Positions 35,540 to 44,138 of a stretch of DNA of 44,955 bases are shown in pieces. The notes beneath the pieces were generated by a model. The model saw only the letters and a list, made by a program, of their open reading frames with translations, had not been told where the DNA came from and searched no databases. The position numbers and the translations under genes were made by a program. Numbering within the stretch: the stretch's first letter is position 1; each line of letters opens with the position of its first letter. The stretch spans positions 1 through 44,955 of the forward strand of contig JAUILP010000024.1 of NCBI GenBank assembly GCA_030432875.1. The letters are read 5' to 3'. The DNA comes from Oligoflexia bacterium (GTDB lineage Bacteria > Bdellovibrionota_B > Oligoflexia > Oligoflexales > JAGOVF01).

Positions 35540-36727
35540 TTAGAAAGACATATGATCTTTTATTGCCATTGCAGCCTCAAAAGAAGAATCTTGAGCAATT
35601 TTTTTACGAATCTTATCGAAGCCTTCTTTGATATTTGCAATCCGTTCATTATCGTTGAAAAGTGCGATCACTTCTTCAGCACATTCGCCTATAGAGATAT
35701 TCTGAATAAACTCCTTTACTAATGGCTTATTTAAAATCAAGTTTACCAGGCTGACAAACCGAAGTTTGACGGATTTTTGCGCAAAATAATAACTAGACTG
35801 ACTCATAGCATAAATAACGCACAAGGGAATATCCAAAAGTGCGCATTCTAGTGTTGCTGTCCCGGATGCGACTATTGCAGCATTTGCTGATGCCATAATT
35901 TCTAAACTGCCCCCTTTTACAAAGATAAAGTCCCCGATTTTGATGCTTTGAAAAGAGCCAAAATCATGAAGGGCAAGACTTGTTATTTCTTTTTCACCAG
36001 GTAACAGAGATTTAAAATTATTTTGATCAATACTATCCGCTACGGGGATTACGATTTTGATCTGAGGGATGGCTTTTTTAATCAATGGAACGATTTTTTT
36101 TAGGTATGGGAAAATATAGGCGATCTCTTCGGGGCGGCTGCCGGGTAAAAGGGCTAGCACTTTGTCTTCAGTTTTAAGACCAAAGAGTTCACGGTTAACC
36201 TTTAATTGCGTACAGCGGTTAAAATGAGGAGAACCAACATACTGATAATTTATATTATGTTTTTTAAAAAAAGGCTGTTCAAAAGGCAAAACGCCTAAAA
36301 CAAGCTTAAAGTAGGATCTGAGTTTATTAGCCCGCCCCTCACCCCAGGCCCATAGCTTGGGAGCGACATATTGAATTACAGGAATGCCAAGCAGTGATAG
36401 CCGTTCCGCAAGATAAAAATGAAAACCTGGATAGTCGACCAGTACGGCGAATTTGGGCCTTCGCCGTTCAATTTCTCCCAAAAGAATATCAGCCATTTGT
36501 TTAAATTCGGGGAGTTTGGAAAAAACCCCACCAATTCCCATGACCCCATAAGACTCATTAGAGAAAATGATTTCAGCACCTGCAGCTTTAAGATAGCTTC
36601 CGCCAAAGGCAAAACTGCCGTATTCGGGATTGGTCGTTTTTAACACAGCAACCAAATCTGCCCCGATAATATCGCCGGAATGTTCCCCTGCCGAAATAAA
36701 ATAACTTGAGTTTTCTGACGTCTTCAC
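35540..36727 (-). CDS. lpxB: Lipid-A-disaccharide synthase LpxB
   Basis: 395 residues. The start is GTG 36727: it overlaps the lpxA stop by four bases (GTGA) and AGAGG lies about 9 nt upstream. A TTG six bases earlier is too close to that site. LpxB joins UDP-diacylglucosamine and lipid X into the lipid A disaccharide. Family features are YFISAGEHSGDIIGADL near the N-terminus, GIGGVFSKLPEF, the QYVAPKLWAWGEGRA segment, LLPGSRPEEI, and ASGTATLECALLDIPLCVIYAMS in the donor site. The length is normal. Confidence 0.95.
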   Translation of the reverse strand: MKTSENSSYFISAGEHSGDIIGADLVAVLKTTNPEYGSFAFGGSYLKAAGAEIIFSNESYGVMGIGGVFSKLPEFKQMADILLGEIERRRPKFAVLVDYPGFHFYLAERLSLLGIPVIQYVAPKLWAWGEGRANKLRSYFKLVLGVLPFEQPFFKKHNINYQYVGSPHFNRCTQLKVNRELFGLKTEDKVLALLPGSRPEEIAYIFPYLKKIVPLIKKAIPQIKIVIPVADSIDQNNFKSLLPGEKEITSLALHDFGSFQSIKIGDFIFVKGGSLEIMASANAAIVASGTATLECALLDIPLCVIYAMSQSSYYFAQKSVKLRFVSLVNLILNKPLVKEFIQNISIGECAEEVIALFNDNERIANIKEGFDKIRKKIAQDSSFEAAMAIKDHMSF

Positions 36728-37548
36728 CGGCAAATACCTCTTTTGCTTGAGCGAAGGAATGTCACTAGATAGTCTCTATATGATGAACTCGGAAAATCTT
36801 TTTCAATTTGCACACAGGCATCTTCAAGGGTGAGCTGCGACTTAAATATAAGTTTATACATTTTTTTAATAGCATCGATATCAAGGTCGTTCCAACCAGC
36901 TCTCTTTAAACCCATAACATTAAGGCCATGGGTGGCTGCTCGGTCGCCTTGTACCGAAGTATAGGGTATAGCATCTTGTACGACAATACTTCCTCCTGCT
37001 ACCATTACAAAATCACCAATACGGCAAAACTGATGTATGGCGCAGTGGCCACCTAATATCACTTTATTGTCAATGGTGACATGCCCGGCGAGGCTTACAT
37101 TATTGGCTACGACGCATTCGTTTCCTAAAATACTATCGTGACCAACATGAGAAGCCATCATAAAAAGGTTGCTGTCACCAATAACAGTTTTGCCTCCACC
37201 GCCTTCTGTGCCGATGGAAATATTGGCATATTCTCTTACGGCATTATTTTTCCCTACAACCAAGGTACATCCTTCACCGCGATATTTTAAATCCTGCGGC
37301 AGAGTTCCGAGTGTCGCAAAGGGCCAAATGGTAGTTCCTGCGCCTATGTGGGTATTTTGGTAAATGATGACATGATCATCGACCCAGACACCATCTTCTA
37401 GGACGACGTTGGGTCCTATACGACTAAAGGCACCGATATTGCAGTTTTGGCCAATTTTGGCGCTAGGATCAACCACAGCATGTTCGCTAATCCTGGCCGA
37501 CGGGTAAGTTTCTCTTATTGCCTGTAAATATTCATCAACTGGTGTCAT
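36724..37548 (-). CDS. lpxA: UDP-GlcNAc O-acyltransferase LpxA
   Basis: 274 residues from ATG 37548, just after the fabZ stop. A longer in-frame start at 37605 would overlap fabZ by 53 bp and add 19 residues not typical of the family. It catalyses the first step of lipid A synthesis. The left-handed beta-helix hexapeptide pattern is clear throughout, with the catalytic His in MASHVGHDS and family residues in GGHCAIHQFCRIG and SVQGDRA. The C-terminal helical domain ends RSSKRGICR. Length is close to E. coli LpxA (262). Confidence 0.95.
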   Translation of the reverse strand: MTPVDEYLQAIRETYPSARISEHAVVDPSAKIGQNCNIGAFSRIGPNVVLEDGVWVDDHVIIYQNTHIGAGTTIWPFATLGTLPQDLKYRGEGCTLVVGKNNAVREYANISIGTEGGGGKTVIGDSNLFMMASHVGHDSILGNECVVANNVSLAGHVTIDNKVILGGHCAIHQFCRIGDFVMVAGGSIVVQDAIPYTSVQGDRAATHGLNVMGLKRAGWNDLDIDAIKKMYKLIFKSQLTLEDACVQIEKDFPSSSYRDYLVTFLRSSKRGICR

Positions 37549-37552
37549 ATAG

Positions 37553-38008
37553 TCACCGTAAAAGGGCTGAAAGTTTAGCGGTTGTTGCGAGTTCTCCGTC
37601 GACAAAAGCCTGAGCAGAAAACCAAAAAAAAGTTTTACGATCTTTTTCTCTGGTAATTTCTAATCTAAGAGTATCACCTGGTACGACCAAACGCCTAAAT
37701 CTTGCCTCTGTTATCTCAGTTAAAAAACAGGTGCTGCTATTTTGTAATATTGTTCGACCCAGAACCCCTGCGGTCTGTGCCATTGATTCAAGAATTAGCA
37801 CTCCAGGATAAATGGGTTGGCCTGGAAAGTGGCCCTGAAGCATTGGGTCAGACATAGAAATGTTTTTTATGGCTACAATTTTTTCATTGGGCACAAGCTC
37901 AACAACCCTATCAATAAGCAAAAAGGGATGGCGATGTGGTAAAAATTTTTCTATTTCCTGAGTAAACCAGGGTAAGGGTGTTTGGTCTGTTCCTTGGTTC
38001 AAAGTCAT
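37553..38008 (-). CDS. fabZ: 3-hydroxyacyl-ACP dehydratase FabZ
   Basis: 151 residues. It dehydrates 3-hydroxyacyl-ACP in fatty acid synthesis, competing for the same substrate pool as LpxA. The catalytic His is in LPHRHPFLLIDRV (about 24-36) and the catalytic Glu in YPGVLILESMAQTAG. The GHFPGQPIYPG loop is intact. AAAGGAT lies just before the ATG. It has a 9-nt gap after skp and a 4-nt gap before lpxA. Adjacency to lpxA is typical of Gram-negatives. Confidence 0.96.
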   Translation of the reverse strand: MTLNQGTDQTPLPWFTQEIEKFLPHRHPFLLIDRVVELVPNEKIVAIKNISMSDPMLQGHFPGQPIYPGVLILESMAQTAGVLGRTILQNSSTCFLTEITEARFRRLVVPGDTLRLEITREKDRKTFFWFSAQAFVDGELATTAKLSALLR

Positions 38009-38017
38009 ATCCTTTAT

Positions 38018-38581
38018 TTATTTTTTCGCCGATTTAGGTAGTTCTTTTTCAGAGGCATTGTAGACCGCAATAACCTGGTCCGTTAAATCCACCGGGTTTT
38101 CCAAATAGAGAAGGCCAGAACTATTGGTTTCAAAAACAGCGACAAACTTTTTGTCCCGAGCTATTTTATCAACAAGCCCAGCAACTTTCATCGCTATTTT
38201 TTGTGTTGCTGCCTGCTCTTTTTGTTTCATTTCGTTTTGAAAATCCATTTCCGCTTTTCGTAAAGTCATAAATTTTTCTTGAAAATCTTTTTGCTTACTT
38301 AACCGGGCTTCTTCGCTTAAAAGTGCCGCTTGTTTTTGCCAGTCTTGGTTTAGCTTGTCGAGTTCTTCTTTTTGTTTACCAAGACCTTTTTCTTTTTCTT
38401 TAATTTCTTTTTCCAAATCAGAGCGGGCCTGCTTGCCCTCATCTACAGATAAGATGACTTTTTGCATATCAACGATCCCATAGGTATGCCCACCTTTTGT
38501 GGTTTCTTCTGCCTTTAAAGTCCCTTGAGCCAATAACAATGCTGTGGTGATGGTGCACCCTAAAACCCATACTTTTTTCAT
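38018..38581 (-). CDS. skp: Periplasmic chaperone Skp/OmpH
   Basis: 187 residues. A signal peptide (MKKVWVLGCTITTALLLAQG) with cleavage near LKA-EE. The mature protein starts with the Skp opening YGIVDMQKVILSVDEGKQ, has a long charged coiled coil (about 55-130) and returns to a small beta part (FVAVFETNSSGLLYLENPVDLTDQVI). It holds unfolded outer-membrane proteins for BAM. A GAGGGT ribosome binding site is present. It follows bamA by 29 nt, the usual order. Confidence 0.92.
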   Translation of the reverse strand: MKKVWVLGCTITTALLLAQGTLKAEETTKGGHTYGIVDMQKVILSVDEGKQARSDLEKEIKEKEKGLGKQKEELDKLNQDWQKQAALLSEEARLSKQKDFQEKFMTLRKAEMDFQNEMKQKEQAATQKIAMKVAGLVDKIARDKKFVAVFETNSSGLLYLENPVDLTDQVIAVYNASEKELPKSAKK

Positions 38582-38610
38582 AAAAATACCCTCAAAATGT
38601 TAACAGTTAA

Positions 38611-40932
38611 CTAGAAGCCTATATAAAATACGAGTTCTGGATCGCCCACTTCACCATTGTCATAGGGATATGCCCATTCAATTCTAAAAGGGGCAATAGG
38701 GGTTATCCATCTAAACCCAAAACCAAAGTCATGTTTTAACGTGCCAAAATCAAGGCGTTGATTGTCATCAAAAACCTGGCCCGCATCTGTAAATAAAACC
38801 CCCTTAATCCCCGCTTCAGCCAAAATAGGAAAAAAATACTCGATTTGGAATACCGCTTTTTTATCACCGCCTTTTGGATAAATCGCACCCGGATCACCAG
38901 GAGCTCTAAGAATTTTAAAATCTGGCGAAATACTGCGGTGCTCAAAACCCCGTAAATCAAATACACCACCAAGTCTATATCTTTTGATGAAGGGGACTCT
39001 AGAATCACCATAGGGATAAATATGGCCTATTTCTCCAAATAGTCTAAAGTTGGTGCGGTAGCTTTCCGTGAAGTCTATAGGATAATAGTAGGTTGATTCA
39101 AGCTTACTTTCCATAAATTTAAAATCACCCTGTAAAATCGGCCCCCCAGCGATGGTTTGGCTTAATATAACATCGCTTCCTTCCGTCGGCTCTAAATAAT
39201 TATCCACAACATTGCGTGAGAGAGCAAAGGTGACACTCGACGTAATTCCTTCTTCTCTAAATCTATCGAGTAAGAAAACATCGCTGCTCTGGAAGGTTCT
39301 CTGAATAGTATAGCCAATGGAACCGCGGACCTCTTCAAAAAGACTGCGTCCGATACGTGTGGATCCACCATAGCTTGTTTCCTTGGTTTCTACGTTTTCA
39401 AAGAGAACAGTTACCTCCGAGCGATAGAAGGCATTGACGCCTAGTGACCATGGGCCATCATTGATATGGGGTTCTGAAAAACCGAGATCAAGGTTAAAGT
39501 TATCTTTGCCATTCCAGCGCATCGTCAAGTTAGATGCCCAACCTTTACCAAATTGGTTTTTTTCGTCGTATCTCCCTTGGCCAAAGACCTGACTTTGGGT
39601 GGTATTATTGGGTGAAAAACCAATGGCAGCCTGTAGCTGTCCTGTTGGTTTTTCTTTGACTTTTACTTTTAAATTTAGAAGTTTGGGGTCGCCTTCTTCG
39701 CGTTCCTTAATAATTTGGACTTCTTCAAAAAAGCCGAGTCGATTGATGTTCTTCTTTGATTCTGTCATGCGTGAGCCATTATATAGTTCGGTGTCGTTGA
39801 CTTCTAATTCACGCCGAATAACATTGTCTCGTGTTTTGGAATTGCCCGCTATGATGATTTCGCTAAAATAAACTTTATCACCCTTAGTTATATTGTAGGT
39901 GATATCTACAGTTTTATATTCTTTGTTAAAAACGGGGACTGGGTTGATGTCGGCGTAGGCATAACCCAGATCACCATAACGATCTTGCAGTGATTCAACA
40001 TCTTTTTGAAATTTAGAAATTCTGAATAGATCCCCTTTTTTGAGATTCATGGGGTCTAAAAGTTCATTTTTGGTAAATAAAAGGTCACCAGCAACATCTA
40101 TGTTATTGACGCGGTACTGTATCCCCTCTTCTATATTGTGCGTAATTCTCACAAAGTCTCTTTTGGGGTCGATTTCTAATAGGGGATTGGCGACTTTTAC
40201 TTCAGCAAACCCCTGATCGCGGTAAAGGTAGGAAATAATTTGCACATCTACTTCGACAAACTCTTCCTTGTACAAAGAGGATGAAGCGAGGGCTCGTGGA
40301 CGAGAAAAGGGCAGCGACCGCATTTTATCAATGAGATCATTGTCAGAAAAGTATTCGTTACCATTGATGTTTACCTCGCCAACCCGAACCTTAACGCCCT
40401 CTTCAATTATAAAGACGAGTTTTGTTTCTTTTTCCGTCAAGGTATCGAGTTTATAGCCAACGCGCGCCAAAAAAAATCCAGCTTCAGCATACTGCTGTTC
40501 TATCATGGCGACATCTTTAACGATGTGTTCTTCATTGACGATATTATAAATCTTAGTCAGCAGTTTTTCTTCAAACTTACTTTTTTCAATCTCTTCAAGC
40601 CCCATGAATTCAATACTGGTGATAGCGGGTTTTTCTTTAACCTGCAGGACAAGTACAGCTCCCCCGTTGGTCTGTCTTTTGTAAAACCTAATATCAGAAA
40701 AATACCCAAGCTCCATAAGGCTTTTGATATCCTTGGATATAGTTGACTTGCGTAAAATAGATCCTTTTTTACTGGTTAGGATTTGTATTATAGCTTCGGT
40801 CTCAATTTGCACATTGCCTTGAATTTCAATGTCATTGATTTTTTCGTCAGCAGCTCTCAAAGGCGCATCCCAGATAGAGCCCCCAAAAAGGCAGGTAAAA
40901 ATTAATAAACATTTTCCTAAGTGATTATTCAC
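38611..40932 (-). CDS. bamA: Outer-membrane assembly factor BamA
   Basis: 773 residues, GTG start abutting the lolD stop. A signal peptide (about 1-28) is followed by five POTRA domains (about 30-430; the first opens INDIEIQGNVQI) and a 16-strand Omp85 barrel to the C-terminal Phe (LVFYIGF). The barrel carries the conserved RGF-type segment FDLRGFEHRSISP and the FTDAGQVFDD strand. It inserts beta-barrel proteins into the outer membrane. Its position between the Lol genes and skp is informative: the whole export and assembly route is co-transcribed. Confidence 0.96.
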   Translation of the reverse strand: MNNHLGKCLLIFTCLFGGSIWDAPLRAADEKINDIEIQGNVQIETEAIIQILTSKKGSILRKSTISKDIKSLMELGYFSDIRFYKRQTNGGAVLVLQVKEKPAITSIEFMGLEEIEKSKFEEKLLTKIYNIVNEEHIVKDVAMIEQQYAEAGFFLARVGYKLDTLTEKETKLVFIIEEGVKVRVGEVNINGNEYFSDNDLIDKMRSLPFSRPRALASSSLYKEEFVEVDVQIISYLYRDQGFAEVKVANPLLEIDPKRDFVRITHNIEEGIQYRVNNIDVAGDLLFTKNELLDPMNLKKGDLFRISKFQKDVESLQDRYGDLGYAYADINPVPVFNKEYKTVDITYNITKGDKVYFSEIIIAGNSKTRDNVIRRELEVNDTELYNGSRMTESKKNINRLGFFEEVQIIKEREEGDPKLLNLKVKVKEKPTGQLQAAIGFSPNNTTQSQVFGQGRYDEKNQFGKGWASNLTMRWNGKDNFNLDLGFSEPHINDGPWSLGVNAFYRSEVTVLFENVETKETSYGGSTRIGRSLFEEVRGSIGYTIQRTFQSSDVFLLDRFREEGITSSVTFALSRNVVDNYLEPTEGSDVILSQTIAGGPILQGDFKFMESKLESTYYYPIDFTESYRTNFRLFGEIGHIYPYGDSRVPFIKRYRLGGVFDLRGFEHRSISPDFKILRAPGDPGAIYPKGGDKKAVFQIEYFFPILAEAGIKGVLFTDAGQVFDDNQRLDFGTLKHDFGFGFRWITPIAPFRIEWAYPYDNGEVGDPELVFYIGF

Positions 40933-41613
40933 TTAAATCCTCTCTATTATCATGCCATCTTCCATAATTATTTGATGCGGGAATTGGCTTGCTAAATGTA
41001 AATCATGTGTCACAAGTAATAAAGTTATATTGTAGGCATCACACAGTTCAAATAGTAATCTTTTGACATCTTCGCTTGATTTTTGATCAAGATTGCCCGT
41101 GGGCTCATCAGCTAGTAGGATGGGCGGTGCCATTATCAATGATCGCGCAATAGCAACGCGTTGCTGCTCACCACCAGAAAGTTCGCTGGGGCGATGATTG
41201 CTTCTTTTATGAAGTCCTACAGACTCGAGGAGCTCCTTGGCTCGATACAGGATTTCTTTTTTCGGGGCAGAGGCAATCAGTCCTGGCATCATAACATTTT
41301 CGAGAGCGGTAAACTCAGCAAGTAAATTGTTCATTTGAAAAATAAAACCGACTGAGGAATTGCGAAAACTCGATAGCATTTGATCCGGCATGGTGCTAAC
41401 GTCTGTACCCGCTAAAAAAATCTTCCCTGTACTGGGTCTTTCTAGGGTTCCGATTATATGTAGCAAAGTACTTTTGCCCGCCCCCGATTTACCGGTGACG
41501 GCAATTTTTTTACCCGCTTCAATATCAATAGAAATATCACGCAATGCGGCAACCTTTTGTTGCGCGATGGTGTACGTTTTACTTATGTTTTGTAAACCGA
41601 TAATTGTCTGCAT
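40933..41613 (-). CDS. lolD: Lipoprotein-releasing ABC ATPase LolD
   Basis: 226 residues. Walker [10 protein letters not shown] (about 41-49), signature [16 protein letters not shown], Walker [13 protein letters not shown] and H-loop [10 protein letters not shown] are intact. The LolD-specific segment [21 protein letters not shown] links it to LolC/LolE rather than to MacB-type systems. LolCDE extracts lipoproteins from the inner membrane for LolA. It starts 8 nt after the lolC/E stop. Confidence 0.94.
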   Translation of the reverse strand: MQTIIGLQNISKTYTIAQQKVAALRDISIDIEAGKKIAVTGKSGAGKSTLLHIIGTLERPSTGKIFLAGTDVSTMPDQMLSSFRNSSVGFIFQMNNLLAEFTALENVMMPGLIASAPKKEILYRAKELLESVGLHKRSNHRPSELSGGEQQRVAIARSLIMAPPILLADEPTGNLDQKSSEDVKRLLFELCDAYNITLLLVTHDLHLASQFPHQIIMEDGMIIERI

Positions 41614-41621
41614 TCCGTTCC

Positions 41622-42905
41622 CTAATTAAACCGTAATCCCTGCGAGGGTGCCTGCCGTGCCGCTATATATGCCGGATATACCGATGCCAGTAATGAAAAG
41701 AGAAAAGCACCCAAACAAATATAAACATAATCAACAGGTAAAAATTTCACCGGAAGTGACCGCAAGTAATAGACGCCCGCAGGCAATTGTACGCTTCCCA
41801 CGTAGCGAATAAAAAAGCATACGCCAAGTCCGATGATGAGCCCCAAAAATATTCCCACTAATCCAATAAAATTGCCATGTAAAAGATAAATAGTACTCAC
41901 GGATTTTTTTGATACGCCCAGAGCCCTTAATAAACTCACCTGTGGTTTTTTATAAAATACCGTCATCATCATCGTTCCACTAATCGAGAAAGCAGCAACG
42001 AGAACCACAAGCGAAAGGATTAAACTCATGGTCATTTTTTCGAGCATAAGGGCAAAGAGCAAGGATTCATTCATCTGTTTCCAAGTCACAGGCTGCAATG
42101 AGGGATATCTTTGCACTATAGCCGAAGCAACGGTGTCGACCTGATGCGGATCAACAAGACTGAGCGCGAGGCCAGTAACAATCTCATCTTCGTCCAAGCT
42201 TTCATCATATTCCGCCATGTATTTGCGGCTTTCGCTCAGTGATACGACGGCCATTTTGCTATCATAATTCATCACGCCTGAGCGAAAAATACCGGAAAGA
42301 ACATAGCGACGAACCACCGTCCCACCACTTAAGGCATCTTCAAAACTCGCGTTAGGGCTTATAACTTCTATAATTTCACCCAGCTGAGCTCCTAGCTGGA
42401 TGGCGAGGGATTCCCCGAGAACAATACCTGGAAGGCTTTGCTCCTGAAAAATATCTTGATTTGATCTTCCAATGCTCGCTAAATCACCCTCAATAACTGT
42501 TCCATTAAAAGCCCAAAGCGATGAATCGATGTCGGGTCTCACCCCCATGATACTTGCAGAGGTCATATGCTTTGACTGCTTAAGGACGATTTCTGCGCGA
42601 CAAAAAGGCTCTAAGCCGACCACGCCTTTACCTGCGGCTTTTTTTATCTCGTCTAGGGAAATATCCTTCAAACTAATTCCAATTAACCCGTTTTCTTTGT
42701 TGACCAACTCAAGATTGGGTTGCCCTCTAAGCATTTTTTCGCGTAAATCATTTTCAAAACCGCCCATAACAGACAAAACGATGATAAGCGCAGCCACGCC
42801 TATGGCAACTCCTGCAATAGACACTGTCGTCATAAAGGAAAGTCCTCTACGCGACCTTTTCGTCTTCAAATTCCGCCAAGCTATCCAGTAAACATAACTT
42901 GCCAA
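41622..42905 (-). CDS. lolC: Lipoprotein-releasing permease LolC/LolE family
   Basis: 427 residues with a TTG start, supported by GAGGAG six nt upstream and the typical opening YVYWIAWRNLKTKRSR. Four membrane helices: one near residues 25-47, then a ~220-residue periplasmic domain, then three near 275-410. GFENDLREKML matches the family hallmark after the first helix. Only one LolC/E gene is present, so the complex may use one protein twice (LolF-like) or the second copy lies elsewhere. It is first in the nine-gene envelope operon. Confidence 0.92.
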   Translation of the reverse strand: MASYVYWIAWRNLKTKRSRRGLSFMTTVSIAGVAIGVAALIIVLSVMGGFENDLREKMLRGQPNLELVNKENGLIGISLKDISLDEIKKAAGKGVVGLEPFCRAEIVLKQSKHMTSASIMGVRPDIDSSLWAFNGTVIEGDLASIGRSNQDIFQEQSLPGIVLGESLAIQLGAQLGEIIEVISPNASFEDALSGGTVVRRYVLSGIFRSGVMNYDSKMAVVSLSESRKYMAEYDESLDEDEIVTGLALSLVDPHQVDTVASAIVQRYPSLQPVTWKQMNESLLFALMLEKMTMSLILSLVVLVAAFSISGTMMMTVFYKKPQVSLLRALGVSKKSVSTIYLLHGNFIGLVGIFLGLIIGLGVCFFIRYVGSVQLPAGVYYLRSLPVKFLPVDYVYICLGAFLFSLLASVYPAYIAARQAPSQGLRFN

Positions 42906-42961
42906 AACTATCTCCTCAGCTAAGTCCCGCTGTTTTTACAAGCCTGACACTTAGGCGGTAT

Positions 42962-42989
42962 ATAATAAAAAAATTCGCCAAATCAGCAA
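42962..42989 (-). promoter_or_regulatory. Candidate sigma-70 promoter of the envelope operon
   Basis: On the minus strand: TTGCTG, 16 nt, TATTAT, about 57 nt upstream of the lolC/E start. Four and five of six positions match. It is the best-placed pair I see for the nine-gene operon. Confidence 0.4.
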
Positions 42990-43130
42990 AAAAAAGGTGT
43001 ACCGAAAATTTACGGAAATTCACGGGCCCTTCCACACCTGCGCTAGGGAATTAGAAAAACGCCTAAAAACGCAAGTAATCACCCATCATAGGGCAATAGA
43101 AAAAAAAACTTAAGAACTAATTTGATTTCA

Positions 43131-43163
43131 CGGGGTTTTTGCTTAGGACAGAGGTAAACCCCG
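43131..43163 (+). other. Leader hairpin upstream of the 47-residue gene
   Basis: Perfect 8-bp inverted repeat CGGGGTTT / AAACCCCG with a 17-nt loop, followed about 165 nt later by the small gene at 43329. The intervening stretch is AT-rich with short palindromes (AAATCAATTTTGATTT). It could be a structured 5' leader or an unrelated terminator. Confidence 0.35.
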
Positions 43164-43328
43164 AAAGAGAACGGCTAAAAGATCTCGTAACATCATGATA
43201 TAGAAGGATATATAAAAATATGTTTATGTTTTGCCAAAAGCGCTCCGAATAACTCTTTATAACAGGGAAGACGAAATCAATTTTGATTTTTAAACCCGGT
43301 TACCCGTCTAATTTTCGAGGAGGTTTTC

Positions 43329-43472
43329 ATGAAGTGGCTGGCGCGTGGTCAGGAGCCGTTAAAACAAAATACTTTACAGCACTTTGATGCGGCGTCAGAC
43401 ATTTGTGATCAATGTTTTCTCGGAGTCTGTCTTTCCCTTCCTAAATATCCCCATTTAAAGAGGGTTTATTAG
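43329..43472 (+). CDS. 47-residue small protein with a Cys cluster
   Basis: A 47-codon frame (MKWLARGQEP start, PHLKRVY end). The ribosome binding site GAGGAGG, with a 6-nt spacer, is among the strongest in the window, and a perfect rho-independent-type hairpin follows 26 nt after the stop. It contains C-D-Q-C and a third Cys five residues later (ICDQCFLGVC), a possible metal or redox site. No signal peptide or membrane helix is apparent. It sits alone between two minus-strand genes. The function is unknown and no family is recognised. Gene status rests on the translation and termination signals. Confidence 0.55.
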   Translation: MKWLARGQEPLKQNTLQHFDAASDICDQCFLGVCLSLPKYPHLKRVY

Positions 43473-43498
43473 AGAAATTAACCTCCAACCACACTGTT

Positions 43499-43538
43499 TA
43501 GGGTAAGAGAAATCTTACCCTAGCGCCTTTTCTCTTTT
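43499..43538 (+). terminator. Rho-independent terminator after the small gene
   Basis: TAGGGTAAGA-gaaa-TCTTACCCTA: a perfect 10-bp stem with a GAAA-type loop, followed by GCGCC and an interrupted T-run (TTTTCTCTTTT). It is oriented for the plus strand, behind the 47-residue gene. Confidence 0.7.
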
Positions 43539-43772
43539 CAATGTCATTATGCCTTTTTTTTGCAAAGAGCTATTTTTCAGTGCGGGAAAATTATTCCTCT
43601 CTTCTTTTGAATCCAATATTTTATCGGCACTCAAAAATATTTGATAGTGTGAACATGTGACATTCAGTAGAATGTTCTGGGCCCATTGTGAAGGGATTTT
43701 AAGCGGTGTGGGATAAAAATGGCTACTTAGCCCTTGGAACAGGGCGTTGTAAAAATATTTTTGGCTATTCTC

Positions 43773-44138
43773 TTAGTCTTTCTTGCTCTGGCAGGTTTGG
43801 TTAGTTTTGGCTGATACGACATAAAGCGATGAAGGTTTAAAATCATTAGGGATAGGCCATTTAGAAGGCCGATCGACGATATTTTTATCGTGGAAACAGC
43901 ATACAACATACCAAGATCCATTTTTGCACTCATGTCCTGTAGCCGCTAAATGCTTACCGGGAATTTCGCCACACAAGGCGTCCTCAGCCTCGGTCGTCAC
44001 AACTTTCCCATAGTTACATTTTGGTGAATATGTTTCCCGATTAGTTTTAGAATCAGAATTTTCTATGCTACAAGAAAACTGGGCGACTAAAAAAGATAAA
44101 ATACATGTTTTGCGAAAGACCGAAAAAATTGGGTTCAT
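43773..44138 (-). CDS. Small Cys-rich exported protein, function unknown
   Basis: 121 residues. The N-terminus (KTCILSFLVAQFSC) looks like an export signal, with a possible lipidation Cys at 23 but a non-canonical lipobox. The mature part has Cys in SPKCNYG, DALCGEI, GHECKNG, YVVCCFHD and NQTCQS, so disulfides are likely. The spacing GEIPGKHLAATGHECKNG...CCF is distinctive, but I recognise no family. GAGGA lies 11 nt before the ATG. It is flanked by long gene-poor regions. Confidence 0.55.
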   Translation of the reverse strand: MNPIFSVFRKTCILSFLVAQFSCSIENSDSKTNRETYSPKCNYGKVVTTEAEDALCGEIPGKHLAATGHECKNGSWYVVCCFHDKNIVDRPSKWPIPNDFKPSSLYVVSAKTNQTCQSKKD

